Positions 10,197 through 21,486 of a stretch of DNA of 64,000 nt are shown here, piece after piece (the first letter of the stretch is position 1; the number at the start of each line of letters is the position of its first letter). Made by a program: the position numbers and the translations under genes. The notes below the pieces were generated by a model. It was not told the origin of the DNA and searched no databases. It saw only the letters and a list, made by a program, of their open reading frames with translations. Source of the DNA: Pohlia nutans. Taxonomy: Eukaryota > Streptophyta > Bryopsida > Bryales > Mniaceae. The stretch covers positions 14,323,501 through 14,387,500 of the forward strand of contig CM040096.1 in NCBI GenBank assembly GCA_022496805.1, in the 5' to 3' direction.

Positions 10197-10214
10197 AAAT
10201 CAGTCTCGACAAAC

Positions 10215-10594
10215 TGTTACGGACACGGAAATACACACAATAAATCTAAACAAGAAGTTCAGAGAGAACATGCAAGAACTAGATTGATCAGATGAGTACA
10301 CAAACAACACCAAGAGAGGTGAGCTAGAGCTCTAAGAAATGCGTTGTCGAGACTGAAGAACCCTTCAGCCTCGACTCCTATATATACTACTGGATAGGAA
10401 GCTTCTCAAGCTACTTCTGTGAACTAGGACGCTTCTCAAACAACTTCCACTAACCAAGAAGCTTCTCGAGCAGCTTCTTAGAATCTATTAGAATATACTA
10501 AGAATCTTCCAGAACCTTCTAAAAGAATCTTTAAAGAATATTCTATAGAATCTTCAAGGAATCTTCTAGAAGTTTCTAATGTATGTCCGTGACA
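10215..10594 (-). repeat. LTR B (5' LTR of G2 copy 1)
   Basis: This 380-bp LTR should drive transcription of copy 1. It differs from LTR A at 10408 (A), at 10457 (A) and by lacking 11 bp. Heat-shock elements lie at 10502-10519 and 10559-10576, upstream of the minus-strand TATA box near 10379-10386. It is followed by GCACC, the target-site duplication. Confidence 0.95.
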
Positions 10595-11096
10595 GCACCC
10601 TTTATGAAGTATTCAGATGGAGTGCAGTCTTGCACCCTTGCCCAACACCCTCTGTGATCTATTAAGATGTCATTCAGCCATGCACTCTTGCCTTGCATAA
10701 TTGCATTACTATTCAGATGACTTGCACCCTTCAGCTGACTTGCCCCTCACAGCTGTTTGAGTTCCATGTATAAATGAATGCAATATTCTAAGTTCAAACG
10801 TAGTCTAGGCTCGTAATTGGGACCTCAGGACTGGTATTAAATAATTGGTGTACATGGTATCCAAAGGATTACTGTAGAGTTGTATTAGTGTGTTTGGATC
10901 ATCTACAATAGTGAACAGATTCAAAGCAAGAGCTATGGATGCAATAAGTGAGTACTGTAGTAATTTGTATACTCAAAACCCCAAGTGTGAGGTTACATAT
11001 TATATAACGATCTAGGATCTCACACTCCATTACAAAAAAATATCACATGTAAACACTGAATGGAATAAACAAGTGAATTCAACACTTATAGCGTTT

Positions 11097-12373
11097 CTAA
11101 TCCACAGCATCTGCAGCTTCAGAAACGAATTCGCTAAGAACGTTCATCAGAATTTCTTGTACGTGCAATTCTACCTCATCTATCATTTGATCTGGAGAAG
11201 CAATTCTTGGACCTGAAGAGGGACTGAAATTGAAACGCAAAAAGACTTTGGAAAGCACAGTCCATAAAGATATTGGGCAGACAAGAAATGTTAGGTGTCA
11301 ATCTGATTCAAAGGCAGAGATGTCTAGGAATCGTTCAACACGCTTATCATATCGTGGTGACGGGGTGAGCTTTGGAGAGGAATCTGATGTAACTCCAGCA
11401 TAAGCCTGCGCAATTGCCTCTGCATAAGAAGGAAGTAGAAATGGAGGTGTTGGATTTCTGTCCCATGTTGGAAGCTTGAGAACTGTTGGGGAAGTCGAGA
11501 TACTTACTATGCTGCATCAACAAACAGAAAGAACACCAAGTCAAGAATCAAAGAAAATCAAACAAATGCTTACTAAATTGGAGATAATGGGAGACTTACT
11601 CACAATGTATGTCTCGGATTGGAGAACCAGAGTCGGAGTCAGATTCCAGGATTTGGGCGTCTGCAACATTTGCGACTTGAGGGGGTGCTGGTGGTGGCGT
11701 GCGAAGAGGAACCAACACCGCGTCAAATATTTTGGTATCACTCTCTAAAGTCAGAATGTGGCGATTTGATGCTTGCGCAGCTCGAACGGATGCCCCTGAA
11801 ATTAGTGACAATTCTGTTAGCATCTCCTTGGAAAGTGTCGCGCATACATAAATAATTCTTTAAATTCAATCAAAGCTCAAAAGAAACTCACCAACGCCAG
11901 CATTGAAGTCAACTACGATGCCGTTGATTGGTGAAAGACCCGAGATAAACACTTTGAGAAGAGCATCCGATTTTTGCTTTGAACCTCGCCATGGCCTGGA
12001 TGTTGCTGGATCACACATCTGGTTCGTTTCGTCAACTGCACTGAAAAGAACATCGTCATTCTCCAAGTCGATCGAAAGAATGGCGGGATCTTGTGCTATC
12101 ACCAGAGGAAGAGGTTGTCTTTCAATTTTCTCGTCCAACTCCCTCACGGCAACCAAAGCCTTGAATTTCAGCGTCTTTTCTAAAATTAGCAAGTGTAATT
12201 ACTGTAAGCATATTTATTATGTTTACCGTGTAATGTGTGGCCTCACATGCAATGACGATCTCTTCATACATGCCCCGACGCTGAGCTTTAACGAGATCAA
12301 GCAGATTCTGCTCAGTGGTATTGTAGACAGGGTCACACCTGCTTAGAGATTCAGGAAGTAGTTCAACCAACAT
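11097..12373 (-). CDS. DNA N4/N6-methylase-like protein, multi-exon, probably fragmentary (copy 1)
   Basis: Coding exons on the minus strand fit as follows: 12373-12227 (donor GTAAAC), 12174-11892 (donor GTGAGT), 11795-11604 (acceptor TTTCAG) and 11506-11298, ending in TGA. A further coding-looking exon runs from 11223 to a TAG at 11097-11099. The join of exons 2 and 3 reads VVDFNAGVG followed by ASVRAAQASNRHILTLESD. This resembles the C-terminal half of N4/N6 DNA methylases, where D-x-F-x-G-x-G binds S-adenosylmethionine and an acidic residue follows about 20 residues later. A catalytic (D/N/S)PP(Y/F/W) motif is not visible. The 5' end is unclear, so it may be a captured or truncated gene. 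Activity is not implied. Confidence 0.55.
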
Positions 12374-12599
12374 CCCACTTAAAAAGAAAATGTTGTGACT
12401 TTATGGTAGTATTATACTTGAGTGCAGTTTGATAGGTGTAGTCAAAGCTGCGTACTTCTGTTTTGCTAAGTGTGTTCCATTTTCCTTGGAGTTCATGAAA
12501 AATCCAGAATCTGTACTCCGTTCTATTTTTACTAATACATTGCAAACTGATTATCTGAATATGCAATTCAACCCTAAATTTTTGCTAGATGTGTGGCTA

Positions 12600-14800
12600 A
12601 TTTGACTTCTGTAATACTCCTGCAATACGTATTTCATGGATTTGCATTCTGTAGATGACCGGTGTGTTCCAGAAATAAAATTCCCTCTACCTTATGGTTT
12701 CGCAACTTATATGATCATTTGAGAAATACATGAATCTATTTATATATTTGTTTGTGGAAAGATTATTAAATTCCATTTCAAAGCGTAATTGAAATTTATG
12801 GTTATAGGCCCAATTTCCACTGTTTTAGGATAACTTTATTGAAATGATTTTTATCTTTTCTAAAATTAGCAAGTGTAATTACTTTATTCCCCCTCTTAAA
12901 TGCTTATAAATAGTATATTCCACGGCCATAGGCCTCATCTTTTTTTTAAATTCAAGTACTTTTTATCTTTTCTTTTTAGATTTTCCGCTCACCGCTCGTA
13001 ATTTTCCACTCACCGCTCGTGATTTTCTGCTCACCGCTCGCGAAATAACATTCCTAACACTTTGACGAAGAAGATTTTATGCTTCATTTTTCGCTTACAC
13101 TAAGTTGAAGTTATGGGTGAGTGAAGTTGACATAAGACGAGGCTGGACCGTAAGTACTGTGTTATTTAGGTAATTTCGAATTATATTGTATAGTGAGTTA
13201 CAATTAAACACCACGGGATTGATTCTAAATATAGTCGAATACAAGATATAGAACAAAAGTGCGAAAAAGACCCTTAAGATCGCTTTTGTAAATTATTTTT
13301 CTTGGGATCGAGTGAATGTCGTGATGTTATACATTTTGGTGAATGTGGTTTTATGTTTCATTTTTTGTCTATATAGGGATAACGAGTGAAATTCAAGAAA
13401 AAAATTAGGTCGGCCGTATGGACTTTATCATTTAAGTACTTTATAACTGTACTATATAAAGAATTACAGTTCATTTTAATATTTTTTTCCCTTACGGTAC
13501 GATTGTTATTTGTGTGAAAATTTATTTATTACTTCAACTCTTCATTTCACTCTTTACTTCAACTTAATGTAATATAGTGAAAAATATTGTGAGAAGATAT
13601 GTGAGTCTCTTAGTTCTTATTAGGTTTTTTAGAATATTTCTTCATTGTGAAAATAATGTTGTTCATTATAGTCGTATTAGTATAATCAATTTAATAAACA
13701 TTGATTTTAAAATTCACAGTTGAATAAAATAGAGTAGTTTTAGTATTTCAAAGCCTCAATTTTAATTAGCCAGAAATATAAGCAAAAATTATTTGTACTT
13801 AACTCAATAATAAATAAAGAGTATTTCAATTTTTCATAGAATGCATTATAAGGACATCATATGGACATGTTGTGAACCTTCAAAGTGTTTATGTATTAAA
13901 AATTCCGTCAGAGCCAAGTCTTATGGTTCCTCTAAATCCTTAGTTTGAATCTATTGTATTCTGATTTGATTTTACAAGTAAGATTTTAATATTTTTTTCT
14001 ATGCACTATATGTAAGAATCTTATTGTTCAAGGAGTTTAATGTGTTTTCAAAGAAATTACTAATTCTGTTATATTGGTAGAGAACAATAAACTAGTAATC
14101 AATAATCGATTTTAATTTTTTTTTCCGAATGAGTTGATTGATGTATTAATTGCAGGATTACGTTTACTATTCAATACAGAAGAAATAATAAATAGGAGTA
14201 AAAAAAGAAAATGGGAGAAGAGAAGGACATGATTCTTTATGGACGGGAAGTATACTGCTAGAATTCAATATATTTATACATACATATAGAAAAGATAGAT
14301 AAAATATTATGTTTAATTTGACTATAGATTTACACACTTAGTTTCCAAACAACAAATAGAGTATTTATTATATTGCAGTTAACAGTGTTTATTTGCATTA
14401 AAGATTCAAAAAAATTAGTTTGTTGAAATTAAAAGTTTTTGATGATTAAATGAATTCATTGTACTTTGAAATTGCGGATTGTTTTAAAATTGAACGGACA
14501 CAATTTTGTTAATAAAAAATGATCTGTTATTATTTTGCCGATTGAGTGGTTCATTTGTGTGTTTTGATGCTTTTAAAATCAACAACAATACAAGTTAAAA
14601 TAAATAGTATAAACAATATGAAATTATCATTGTAGTGAAACCCATTGTTTTGAAAACGTATGTAAAAGTATTAAAAAGCTTAAAATTGTAGATACTAATA
14701 ATAATATATCCTTTCAAACTCCACATTTCTTCAATATGATCATCATTAGCACATTTGTATTGTAACGCATTAGAGATTTGTTGTATTTTTAAAAATTATA
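12600..14800. other. AT-rich non-coding DNA with short repeats (copy 1)
   Basis: I see no gene here. A block of three 21-bp repeats built on CTCACCGCTCG lies at 12980-13042. A 30-bp exact repeat links 12854-12883 to the intron at 12174-12203 of the methylase-like gene. The stretch recurs at 24645-26845 in unit 2. Confidence 0.6.
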
Positions 14801-14847
14801 AATATGTTTTTTTTTATAAATCACCGCAGAGTCGTATGTGTTGACAA

Positions 14848-15225
14848 TTACATGTCTACATCAGCTTTGTGTCTCTTTACCTTTGTTTTCTCAAACCTGA
14901 ATAATCTCTTCAGGGTCTCATTTGCCTTCCGCGCTTCCTTTTTGAAAAACTCATTCTTTAAAAGGGTTTTCAAGTTCAATTTCTTCTTGAGATCTTGAGC
15001 ATGAATTTTTGCTATTTTTTTTGCCCTTATAACCTTGTCCATGGCGTCATTGTTGTTTTTGAGTATGAAAACCTCTTTTGCATTCTCGGTAGTGTAAAAA
15101 TGGGTTTCCTCAACCTTAGGAATATATTTTGTCTCAATTTCCAAGTACCACCCAATACTACGAAGATAAGCACAGGTCCACATCTTCAACTGAGTCAAAT
15201 TAAATGTATACTCCAAATTGAACAT
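14848..15225 (-). CDS. Hypothetical lysine-rich protein, 125 codons (copy 1)
   Basis: The ORF begins MFNLEYTFNLTQLKMW and becomes a charged helix rich in Lys, Glu and Ala, probably a coiled coil, in its second half. The frame stays open upstream to about 15285, where a TAG could be a splice acceptor. It may therefore be the last exon of a longer gene. Aromatic and charged residues are distributed as in a real protein, but I recognise no family. It lies just inside the duplicated flank, next to an inverted-repeat element at 15295-15904, and could belong to an old transposon. Confidence 0.35.
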   Translation of the reverse strand: MFNLEYTFNLTQLKMWTCAYLRSIGWYLEIETKYIPKVEETHFYTTENAKEVFILKNNNDAMDKVIRAKKIAKIHAQDLKKKLNLKTLLKNEFFKKEARKANETLKRLFRFEKTKVKRHKADVDM

Positions 15226-15294
15226 ATCATTCCATGAACTTATAAAGTGAAGAAGGTCCTCCTTATTGATAGCATTTTTTAAAATCAGCTACAG

Positions 15295-15904
15295 GGTGAA
15301 AGCATGGTAAACTGAACCACTTGTGATCCCTGTGAAGAAACAATAATGCAGGGTCCAAAAATCTATTAAACTTTTATTTTTTGTGAATTTTTTTTGTGTA
15401 TAAAATAAAATATAATTTTTTTAACAAAGTCTAACCAAAAAAATTGAAAAAAATCATGTTGAATAAGTATTTATGTGTGTTATAGTAAGGTTAAAGCGAT
15501 TAAAATTGGAAAAGTAGTTCTGACCGAATTGAAAAGTAAATACAAAACATGTTGAAATTGCATTAAATATTTATTTTTTCAAGAATTTTTTTTTGGAGCC
15601 CTTGAATGCACAATGAACTTATAGAATATATAATTTATATTTATATTGAACATGATTCAATTCATCAGATTTGCTTCCAAAATTTGTTTTAGACATCTAT
15701 TTTCAAGCTTTACTTTTAGTAACCTTTTTTTAATATTTTAATTTGAAACTTTAGATTAAAGTACCTAATAAAACCATGGAGGGCTCTACCAAATTAGAAC
15801 TTAAATATATGAATTTTTAGTTCTAATTTATGGCCTTTGACCAAGAAAATTGTAATTTCAGCACTAAGGATGACTTTAATGGTTCAGTTTACCGTGCTTT
15901 CACC
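15295..15904. mobile_element. MITE-like element with 25-bp inverted ends (copy 1)
   Basis: The left end, GGTGAAAGCATGGTAAACTG, is repeated inverted at 15880-15904 with one mismatch over about 25 bp. The 610-bp interior is AT-rich and has no ORF. I could not see a clear target-site duplication, so the superfamily is open. Confidence 0.5.
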
Positions 15905-16295
15905 TTTCAATATAAAACATCTGTAAAAAAATTAGTAAATACTGATAGTCTTATAATAGTCTCATAAATAGTCATTAGATTAGTGTAAAAAAAACACTAT
16001 ATGGACTCTCCACAAAGTACAAACACTATCAATGTCATGATACTCTTTATTATTTCTTTCTTTGTTGTTTATTTACGGTACGCTCTAACCGTAGTATTCC
16101 CTAGAGCTGATATCTTTTGCTGAAACAAAAATTCAATGTTTATATTGAGTTAAAGAAGTAATGCGTATATACAACAGAAAACATGGTTAGTGTAGTAAGA
16201 GATTTACGCGGAATATGAGTTTTGTGAATGTCTCTACCGAAAGATGATATTATGACTATCAAATGTAGCTTTTACATTTTTGGAATATGAAGCAC

Positions 16296-16686
16296 TGTTA
16301 CGGACACGGAAATACACACAATAAATCTAAACAAGAAGTTCAGAGAGAACATGCAAGAACTAGATTGATCAGATGAGTACACAAACAACACCAAGAGAGG
16401 TGAGCTAGAGCTCTAAGAAATGCGTTGTCGAGACTGAAGAACCCTTCAGCCTCGACTCCTATATATACTACTGGATAGGAAGCTTCTCGAGCTACTTCTG
16501 TGAACTAGGACGCTTCTCAAACAACTTCCACTAACCAGGAAGCTTCTCGAGCAGCTTCTTAGAATCTATTAGAATATACTAAGAATATTCTAAGAATCTT
16601 CCAGAACCTTCTAAAAGAATCTTTAAAGAATATTCTATAGAATCTTCAAGGAATCTTCTAGAAGTTTCTAATGTATGTCCGTGACA
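16296..16686 (-). repeat. LTR C (recombinant LTR, left end of G2 copy 2)
   Basis: This 391-bp LTR has the body and 11-bp insertion of LTR A but the left flank (AGCAC) of solo LTR E. It is therefore the likely crossover product. Because A and E agree until the markers corresponding to 4493, the exchange lies in roughly the first 240 bp. Heat-shock elements are at 16594-16611 and 16651-16668. Confidence 0.9.
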
Positions 16687-16736
16687 TCACCTCTCCTTCT
16701 AGCTTCGAGGTCTCCGAGAAGCAATGTTGTCGCCGG

Positions 16737-17090
16737 TCAATACCATCGTAAAAAAATGAAGATTTGTCGCATGACGTCTGCAATGAACTCCAATTGTTGT
16801 TCACGAGGTAGGTGGTTCATTGGTCCTTGAAGCCAACGGTAGTGGCCTACGCCTTCCACTTCTGACCAAGCATGAACTTCCGTGTCTTCATTGTGAAATT
16901 GTCCTGCAAACACGCCTTCTGGTAGACCATTGAAAGCAGGCTCTACCTCGAATACAATCATCAGCGATCGGTTGCTTGGTATCCTTCGTCGTCGTCGTGG
17001 TACAGGCGGTTCTTCATCTCGGGGTCGCCTTCATGGGTTCGTTGGTTGAGATGACACGACTGGTATACTATCTATCTCTTGACTATCCAT
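16737..17090 (-). pseudogene. Extra ORF downstream of pol, stop-interrupted (copy 2)
   Basis: This is identical in layout to the frame at 4692-5045. The ATG is at 17088-17090, the in-frame TGA at 17031-17033 and the open 74-codon tail starts at 16961. Because the stop is in both copies, it predates the segmental duplication. Confidence 0.4.
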
Positions 17091-17227
17091 GACTGCAGAC
17101 CAAACTATGACTACTTGAATAAAACTCTATTCTATCTTAGAGAAAATAACAACATCAACTATGAGTTTTAGGTAGTGTCCTCCCCTCCTTTTATACTCTT
17201 GTCTAAAGAAACTTGAGAAAAAAGCTA

Positions 17228-20200
17228 TCATCGAGATGGCTTCGGTTTATCAGGATATCGTTGATGAAATTCCTGTACTTTTTGCGGCGCATTTGTAAGA
17301 TTTTCGGCTGGCTCCCACGTTCGCTCATTAATATTGTAGCCGTACCAATGAACAAGATACTCCAACTTGCCCCACCTTCGTCGTGAATCTAGCACCTTTT
17401 CGACCTCGTATTCCTCGTGGTTCTCAATTTCAATGCTAGGTGGCGGACTTTGCACTCTTCCAGGGAAAAATGATTCTCGATAAGGCTCCAATAAAGAGAC
17501 ATGAAAGACTGGATGTACCTTCATAACGGCTGGTAACTCCAGACGGTAAGCCACGGGATTGATTTGCTTCTGAACGACAAATGGTCCTAATCTGTGGTAG
17601 TCCAGCTTATCACACGGTCGTTTAGTCTTGATATTCCGTCGGAGAAGCCATACTTTATCTCCAATCTTGAAAGTAGGTGCCTCATTCCGGAATTTATCTG
17701 CGGTCCTCTTGTAAGATTCTTGGGCGGTCCGTAATTGAAGTTTCAACGTAGCTTGAAGTTCCGACAGCTGCTTCGCAAAGCCTTCTGCTGCCGGGTTGTT
17801 ATTTGCTACTGGATTTAACAAATCGAGCTTTGGATGGTATCCATAATTGGCAAAAAACGGTGTTTGTTGAGTCGACGCATGAAGGGTGTTGTTGTAGGCA
17901 AACTCGGCAAACGGTAGATACTTGGTCCAATCGTCTTGCTGGTAGTTGATGGTGCAACGTAGATACTGCTCCAAGACTTGATTCACCCGTTCCGTCTGAC
18001 CGTCGGTTTGAGGATGAAAAGCCGAAGAAAGCTTGATATCCACCTTCAATATCTCAAAAAGAGATCTCCAGAACTTGGAAACAAACTGAGTTCCTCGATC
18101 CGATACAATATCATCTGGCAAACCATGATAACGATATACATTATCAAGAAAGAATCTTGCTGTGTCCTCACTTGACGATGTCTTCTTGCAAGGAATAAAG
18201 TGCGCCATCTTTGTGAGCCGATCCACCACAACAAAGATGCTGTCGAACGAGTTTGAAGGCGGCAGGTCCGTAATGAAGTCCATGGAAACTGAAGACCATG
18301 GTCGATGCGGAATAGGCAATGGCTGTAGAAGTCCATAGGGGCGATGCCTAGGGTTCTTGGACCTTGAACAAATATCACAAGAGAGGACAAACTCCTTCAC
18401 ATCCTTCCACATTTGGGGCCACCAAAAGTCTCGCGAAATAAGCTCCAATGTCTTGTTGTATCCAAAATGACCTGCTGCTGGAAAGTCGTGGCGAGATTGG
18501 AGAACTCGAAGTCGTGTTGGTCCCTTTGGAATATACAGTCGCTCTTCAAAATACAAAAGATCTCCCTTTACCTTGAACTTGTCATTATCGGCACACTTCT
18601 TGATCTCAAGAGCTACAAAATCTTCAATTGTCGCAGTACGTACCTGGTTGAGGAAGTCCGCATCAATTGGTACGACAGCAGTGCAAATTCTAAAATGCTT
18701 CGATTTCAACAATGTAGCGCATTGTTGATCAAACGCTGCTTCTCCAGCTTTAGGCGCCATATACAATCTCCTCGATAATGCATCGGATAGTCCTTGTTGC
18801 TTTCCAAGCCGATAGGTGATAACAAAGTCAAATCGCGACAACGACATATTCCACCGAGCTTGACGTCGATTCAGGACTCGAGCCGACATGAAGTACTCTA
18901 AATTCTTGTGATCCGTATATACGGTCACCGGATGCGCAGCGCCTTCGAGAAAGTGTCGCCACTCTTGGAAAGAATCCACTATAGCAAGGAGTTCCTTATC
19001 GTGGATTTCGTAGTTGATTTCAGCGGCAGAGAACTTCCGAGAATAAAACGCAACAGGATGGAGCTTACTGTCTTCGCCCATCTGTGAAAGTACGGCTCCC
19101 AAAGCAAAATCCGAAGCATCAGTTTCCAAATAGAAGGCCTTTGCAAAGTCAGGGTGTACCAAGATTGGAGCGGTAGTAAACGTCGTTTTAAGATCTTGGA
19201 ATGCCTTTTCTGCTTGAGGTCCCCATTCGAGCTTGTCCTTACAAGTCAACCGAGTGAGTGGAGCAGCGACTCGAGAATAATTCTTGATGAAGATCCGATA
19301 GAAGTTAGCAAAGCCAAGAAAACATTGTACGTCTCTAACTGTCTTCGGAACCTCCCAGGATACAATTGCTTCCACTTTCTTGGGGTCCATCTTCAAGCCA
19401 TCCGTAGTTGCAACGAACCCTAGAAATTCCATCTCCGTTTGGTGGAATAGACACTTTTCCAACTTCGCGTAGAGTCCTCGTTCTCGTAGTTTCTCAAGAA
19501 CCAAACGAACATGCTTCTTGTGTTCTTCTTCGTTCTTCGAAAATATCAGAATGTCATCCAGATAGATGACAACAAAGTCGTCAAGGTGCTCCCGAAAAAT
19601 GTCATTCATCATATGTTGGAAAACAGCCGGAGCATTGGTAAGGCCAAAAGGCATGACGTTATATTCAAAATGGCCATACCTTGTACGGAAAGCTGTCTTC
19701 CACTCGTCTCCTTCCTTGATTCGTACGAGGTTGTAAGCTCCCCTAAGATCAATTTTCGTAAAGATCTTTGCACGTCCGAGCTGCTCCAAGAGACCAGAAA
19801 TCAAAGGTAACGGATAACGGTTTTTCTTAGTTATCTTATTGAGGCCTCGATAGTCCACGCACATTCGCAGAGAGCCATCCTTCTTTTTCACGAACAAAAT
19901 CGGTGCCCCAGCTGACGACTTTGAGTGACGAATAAAATTATTGGCTAGATTTTCGTCAATACACTTCCGCAATTCTGCCAACTCTATTTGCGATAAGTTG
20001 TAGAGTGGGCCAAAAGGTGGTTGCATTCCTTCATGAAGATCTATAGCACAGTCGTTGGGTCGATGTTCTGGTAGCATGTCAGCATTTTTCTTTTCAAAGA
20101 CATCTTTGAATCCTTCATACTGCTTTGGAATAACGAAAGTTGGAGTCGCATCTTTACGAGTCGGAGTAGCAAAGATGACAAAAGGTGTATTTTGCTTGGC

Positions 20201-20794
20201 TTCCTTCATAAAAGCCCTTGCACCTATAAACAAAGGTTTGTTTCTAGACATTGTCTTGGCAGATTCCACCTTCAAGGAGTTTGTTGGAAATGTTACTTTC
20301 CGCAACTTCCAATCTATTAATGGATTATATCTATCAAGCCAAGATAGTCCCAAAATGACAGGACATGAAGGGGTCTTGATAACATTAAACACAATGTTGC
20401 TCTCATGGTTTTCAAGACGTATCTTCAACGGTTTAGTTTCATGGATAACATTGCCCGAAGACAATGGTCGTCCGTCTATGACCTCTACATGGACAGGCTT
20501 TGGTTTCTTCACAAGAGGAATATTGTGAAGCTTGGTAAACTCTTCATCTATGAAACAAGCAGATGCACCCGAGTCTAATAAAACATTAACTTGAAGTTCT
20601 TGAATACCAAAATGTAAAGGTACCATAAAACAATCTGAAGGTTGAGCTGAGAGGAAGGGACCTGGATTATTTTTGGATGTTGAGATGTCCAGCCGCACAG
20701 TCCCTATTGTGGCTGGGCGTCCTCGTTTTCCTGTATGCTTGTACTCCTCAGTCTTGTTGTTTGAGTCTTCTGTTTCTTCGAACAATTTGTAGCT
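17228..20794 (-). CDS. pol: Chromovirus Pol (copy 2)
   Basis: This is the same 1,185-codon frame as in copy 1, with the protease DSG, YLDD, integrase D-D-35-E and C-terminal chromodomain all present. The only protein difference I noticed is Ser to Pro at residue 1183, from A to G at 17239. Like copy 1 it lacks an ATG and overlaps the end of gag by 91 nt in the -1 frame (20704-20794), so it depends on frameshifting or another recoding event. Confidence 0.95.
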   Translation of the reverse strand, partial: SYKLFEETEDSNNKTEEYKHTGKRGRPATIGTVRLDISTSKNNPGPFLSAQPSDCFMVPLHFGIQELQVNVLLDSGASACFIDEEFTKLHNIPLVKKPKPVHVEVIDGRPLSSGNVIHETKPLKIRLENHESNIVFNVIKTPSCPVILGLSWLDRYNPLIDWKLRKVTFPTNSLKVESAKTMSRNKPLFIGARAFMKEAKQNTPFVIFATPTRKDATPTFVIPKQYEGFKDVFEKKNADMLPEHRPNDCAIDLHEGMQPPFGPLYNLSQIELAELRKCIDENLANNFIRHSKSSAGAPILFVKKKDGSLRMCVDYRGLNKITKKNRYPLPLISGLLEQLGRAKIFTKIDLRGAYNLVRIKEGDEWKTAFRTRYGHFEYNVMPFGLTNAPAVFQHMMNDIFREHLDDFVVIYLDDILIFSKNEEEHKKHVRLVLEKLRERGLYAKLEKCLFHQTEMEFLGFVATTDGLKMDPKKVEAIVSWEVPKTVRDVQCFLGFANFYRIFIKNYSRVAAPLTRLTCKDKLEWGPQAEKAFQDLKTTFTTAPILVHPDFAKAFYLETDASDFALGAVLSQMGEDSKLHPVAFYSRKFSAAEINYEIHDKELLAIVDSFQEWRHFLEGAAHPVTVYTDHKNLEYFMSARVLNRRQARWNMSLSRFDFVITYRLGKQQGLSDALSRRLYMAPKAGEAAFDQQCATLLKSKHFRICTAVVPIDADFLNQVRTATIEDFVALEIKKCADNDKFKVKGDLLYFEERLYIPKGPTRLRVLQSRHDFPAAGHFGYNKTLELISRDFWWPQMWKDVKEFVLSCDICSRSKNPRHRPYGLLQPLPIPHRPWSSVSMDFITDLPPSNSFDSIFVVVDRLTKMAHFIPCKKTSSSEDTARFFLDNVYRYHGLPDDIVSDRGTQFVSKFWRSLFEILKVDIKLSSAFHPQTDGQTERVNQVLEQYLRCTINYQQDDWTKYLPFAEFAYNNTLHASTQQTPFFANYGYHPKLDLLNPVANNNPAAEGFAKQLSELQATLKLQLRTAQESYKRTADKFRNEAPTFKIGDKVWLLRRNIKTKRPCDKLDYHRLGPFVVQKQINPVAYRLELPAVMKVHPVFHVSLLEPYRESFFPGRVQSPPPSIEIENHEEYEVEKVLDSRRRWGKLEYLVHWYGYNINERTWEPAENLTNAPQKVQEFHQRYPDKPKPSR

Positions 20795-21474
20795 TTATGG
20801 CCCGCCTCTCCACAATATAAGCACAAGTTTTGTTCAAACCGTCGCTTCTTTTCTTCAGCTGTGAGGGGTTTGAAACGTACCGCATCAATTTGCATAGGTT
20901 CAAGACCTGTAGAGTGATTTTCTGGACCTTTTGAAAATGCAGCAAACGCTCCCTCATTTCTCCAACGTGATCGTCTTTCTTGTCGTAATTCAAAAAGGCG
21001 GTTGTCACAAATAATTGCCTGAGATATAAGTTCTTCTAAAGTATCCACTTTAGGCATAGTGATCAACAAGTTTTTGACATCATCTCTCAGTCCATATCGA
21101 AATCGTGTCATAAACGCCTTATCGTTCCAATCAAGATCACATGTAAGTTGTTGGAATTCTGCAGCATAGATTGCAGCAGAACGTGATCCTTGTCGCAAAT
21201 TTTGTATCTTTCTTTCAGCCACTCCTTCTCGATCGCTATCTCCAAATGCAGCAGTAAATCTTTCCATGAAAGCCTCTAGGTTATAGAGTATTGGAGAATC
21301 CTTCTCCAATAGCGGAGCAAACCAAGAGCGAGCATTTCCTGATAAAAGAGTACCTATGAAAGCAACTTGAGTAAATCCATCTGGATAACGAGAAGGATAT
21401 AGGCGTAGATAAAGCCGTACTTGTTGCACAAAACCTCGGAAATTGGTTCTTGTTCCATCAAACTTGTCTGGCAT
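20704..21474 (-). CDS. gag: Chromovirus Gag, main part (copy 2)
   Basis: This is the same 256-codon frame as copy 1, with capsid domain and intact CCHC knuckle. It ends inside the start of Pol, overlapping by 91 nt in a different frame. Confidence 0.9.
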   Translation of the reverse strand: MPDKFDGTRTNFRGFVQQVRLYLRLYPSRYPDGFTQVAFIGTLLSGNARSWFAPLLEKDSPILYNLEAFMERFTAAFGDSDREGVAERKIQNLRQGSRSAAIYAAEFQQLTCDLDWNDKAFMTRFRYGLRDDVKNLLITMPKVDTLEELISQAIICDNRLFELRQERRSRWRNEGAFAAFSKGPENHSTGLEPMQIDAVRFKPLTAEEKKRRFEQNLCLYCGEAGHKATNCSKKQKTQTTRLRSTSIQENEDAQPQ

Positions 21475-21486
21475 ACTTGCTTTTGG

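Larger units (their letters stand above)
4251..10594 (-). mobile_element. Ty3/gypsy chromovirus, complete, copy 1 (element G2)
   Basis: This 6,344-bp element lies on the minus strand between two LTRs and is flanked by the 5-bp target-site duplication GCACC (4246-4250 and 10595-10599). In element order it has: LTR (10594-10215), leader with repeats, Gag, a Pol frame holding protease, reverse transcriptase, RNase H, integrase and chromodomain, a short extra ORF, a polypurine tract next to the 3' LTR (4642-4655), and LTR (4641-4251). The C-terminal chromodomain places it among the chromoviruses. The two LTRs differ by two noted substitutions and one 11-bp indel, so the insertion is young. Pol is intact, but Gag and the extra ORF carry in-frame stops. 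Confidence 0.95.
4251..16295. repeat. Tandem duplication, unit 1 (12,045 bp)
   Basis: Unit 1 contains the full chromovirus (4251-10594) and 5,701 bp of flanking DNA. Every feature recurs 12,045 bp to the right. Two substitutions that I noticed separate the units: A at 5194 against G at 17239 (Ser to Pro near the end of pol), and C at 10177 against A at 22222 in the leader. Near identity over 12 kb means the duplication is recent. Confidence 0.95.
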
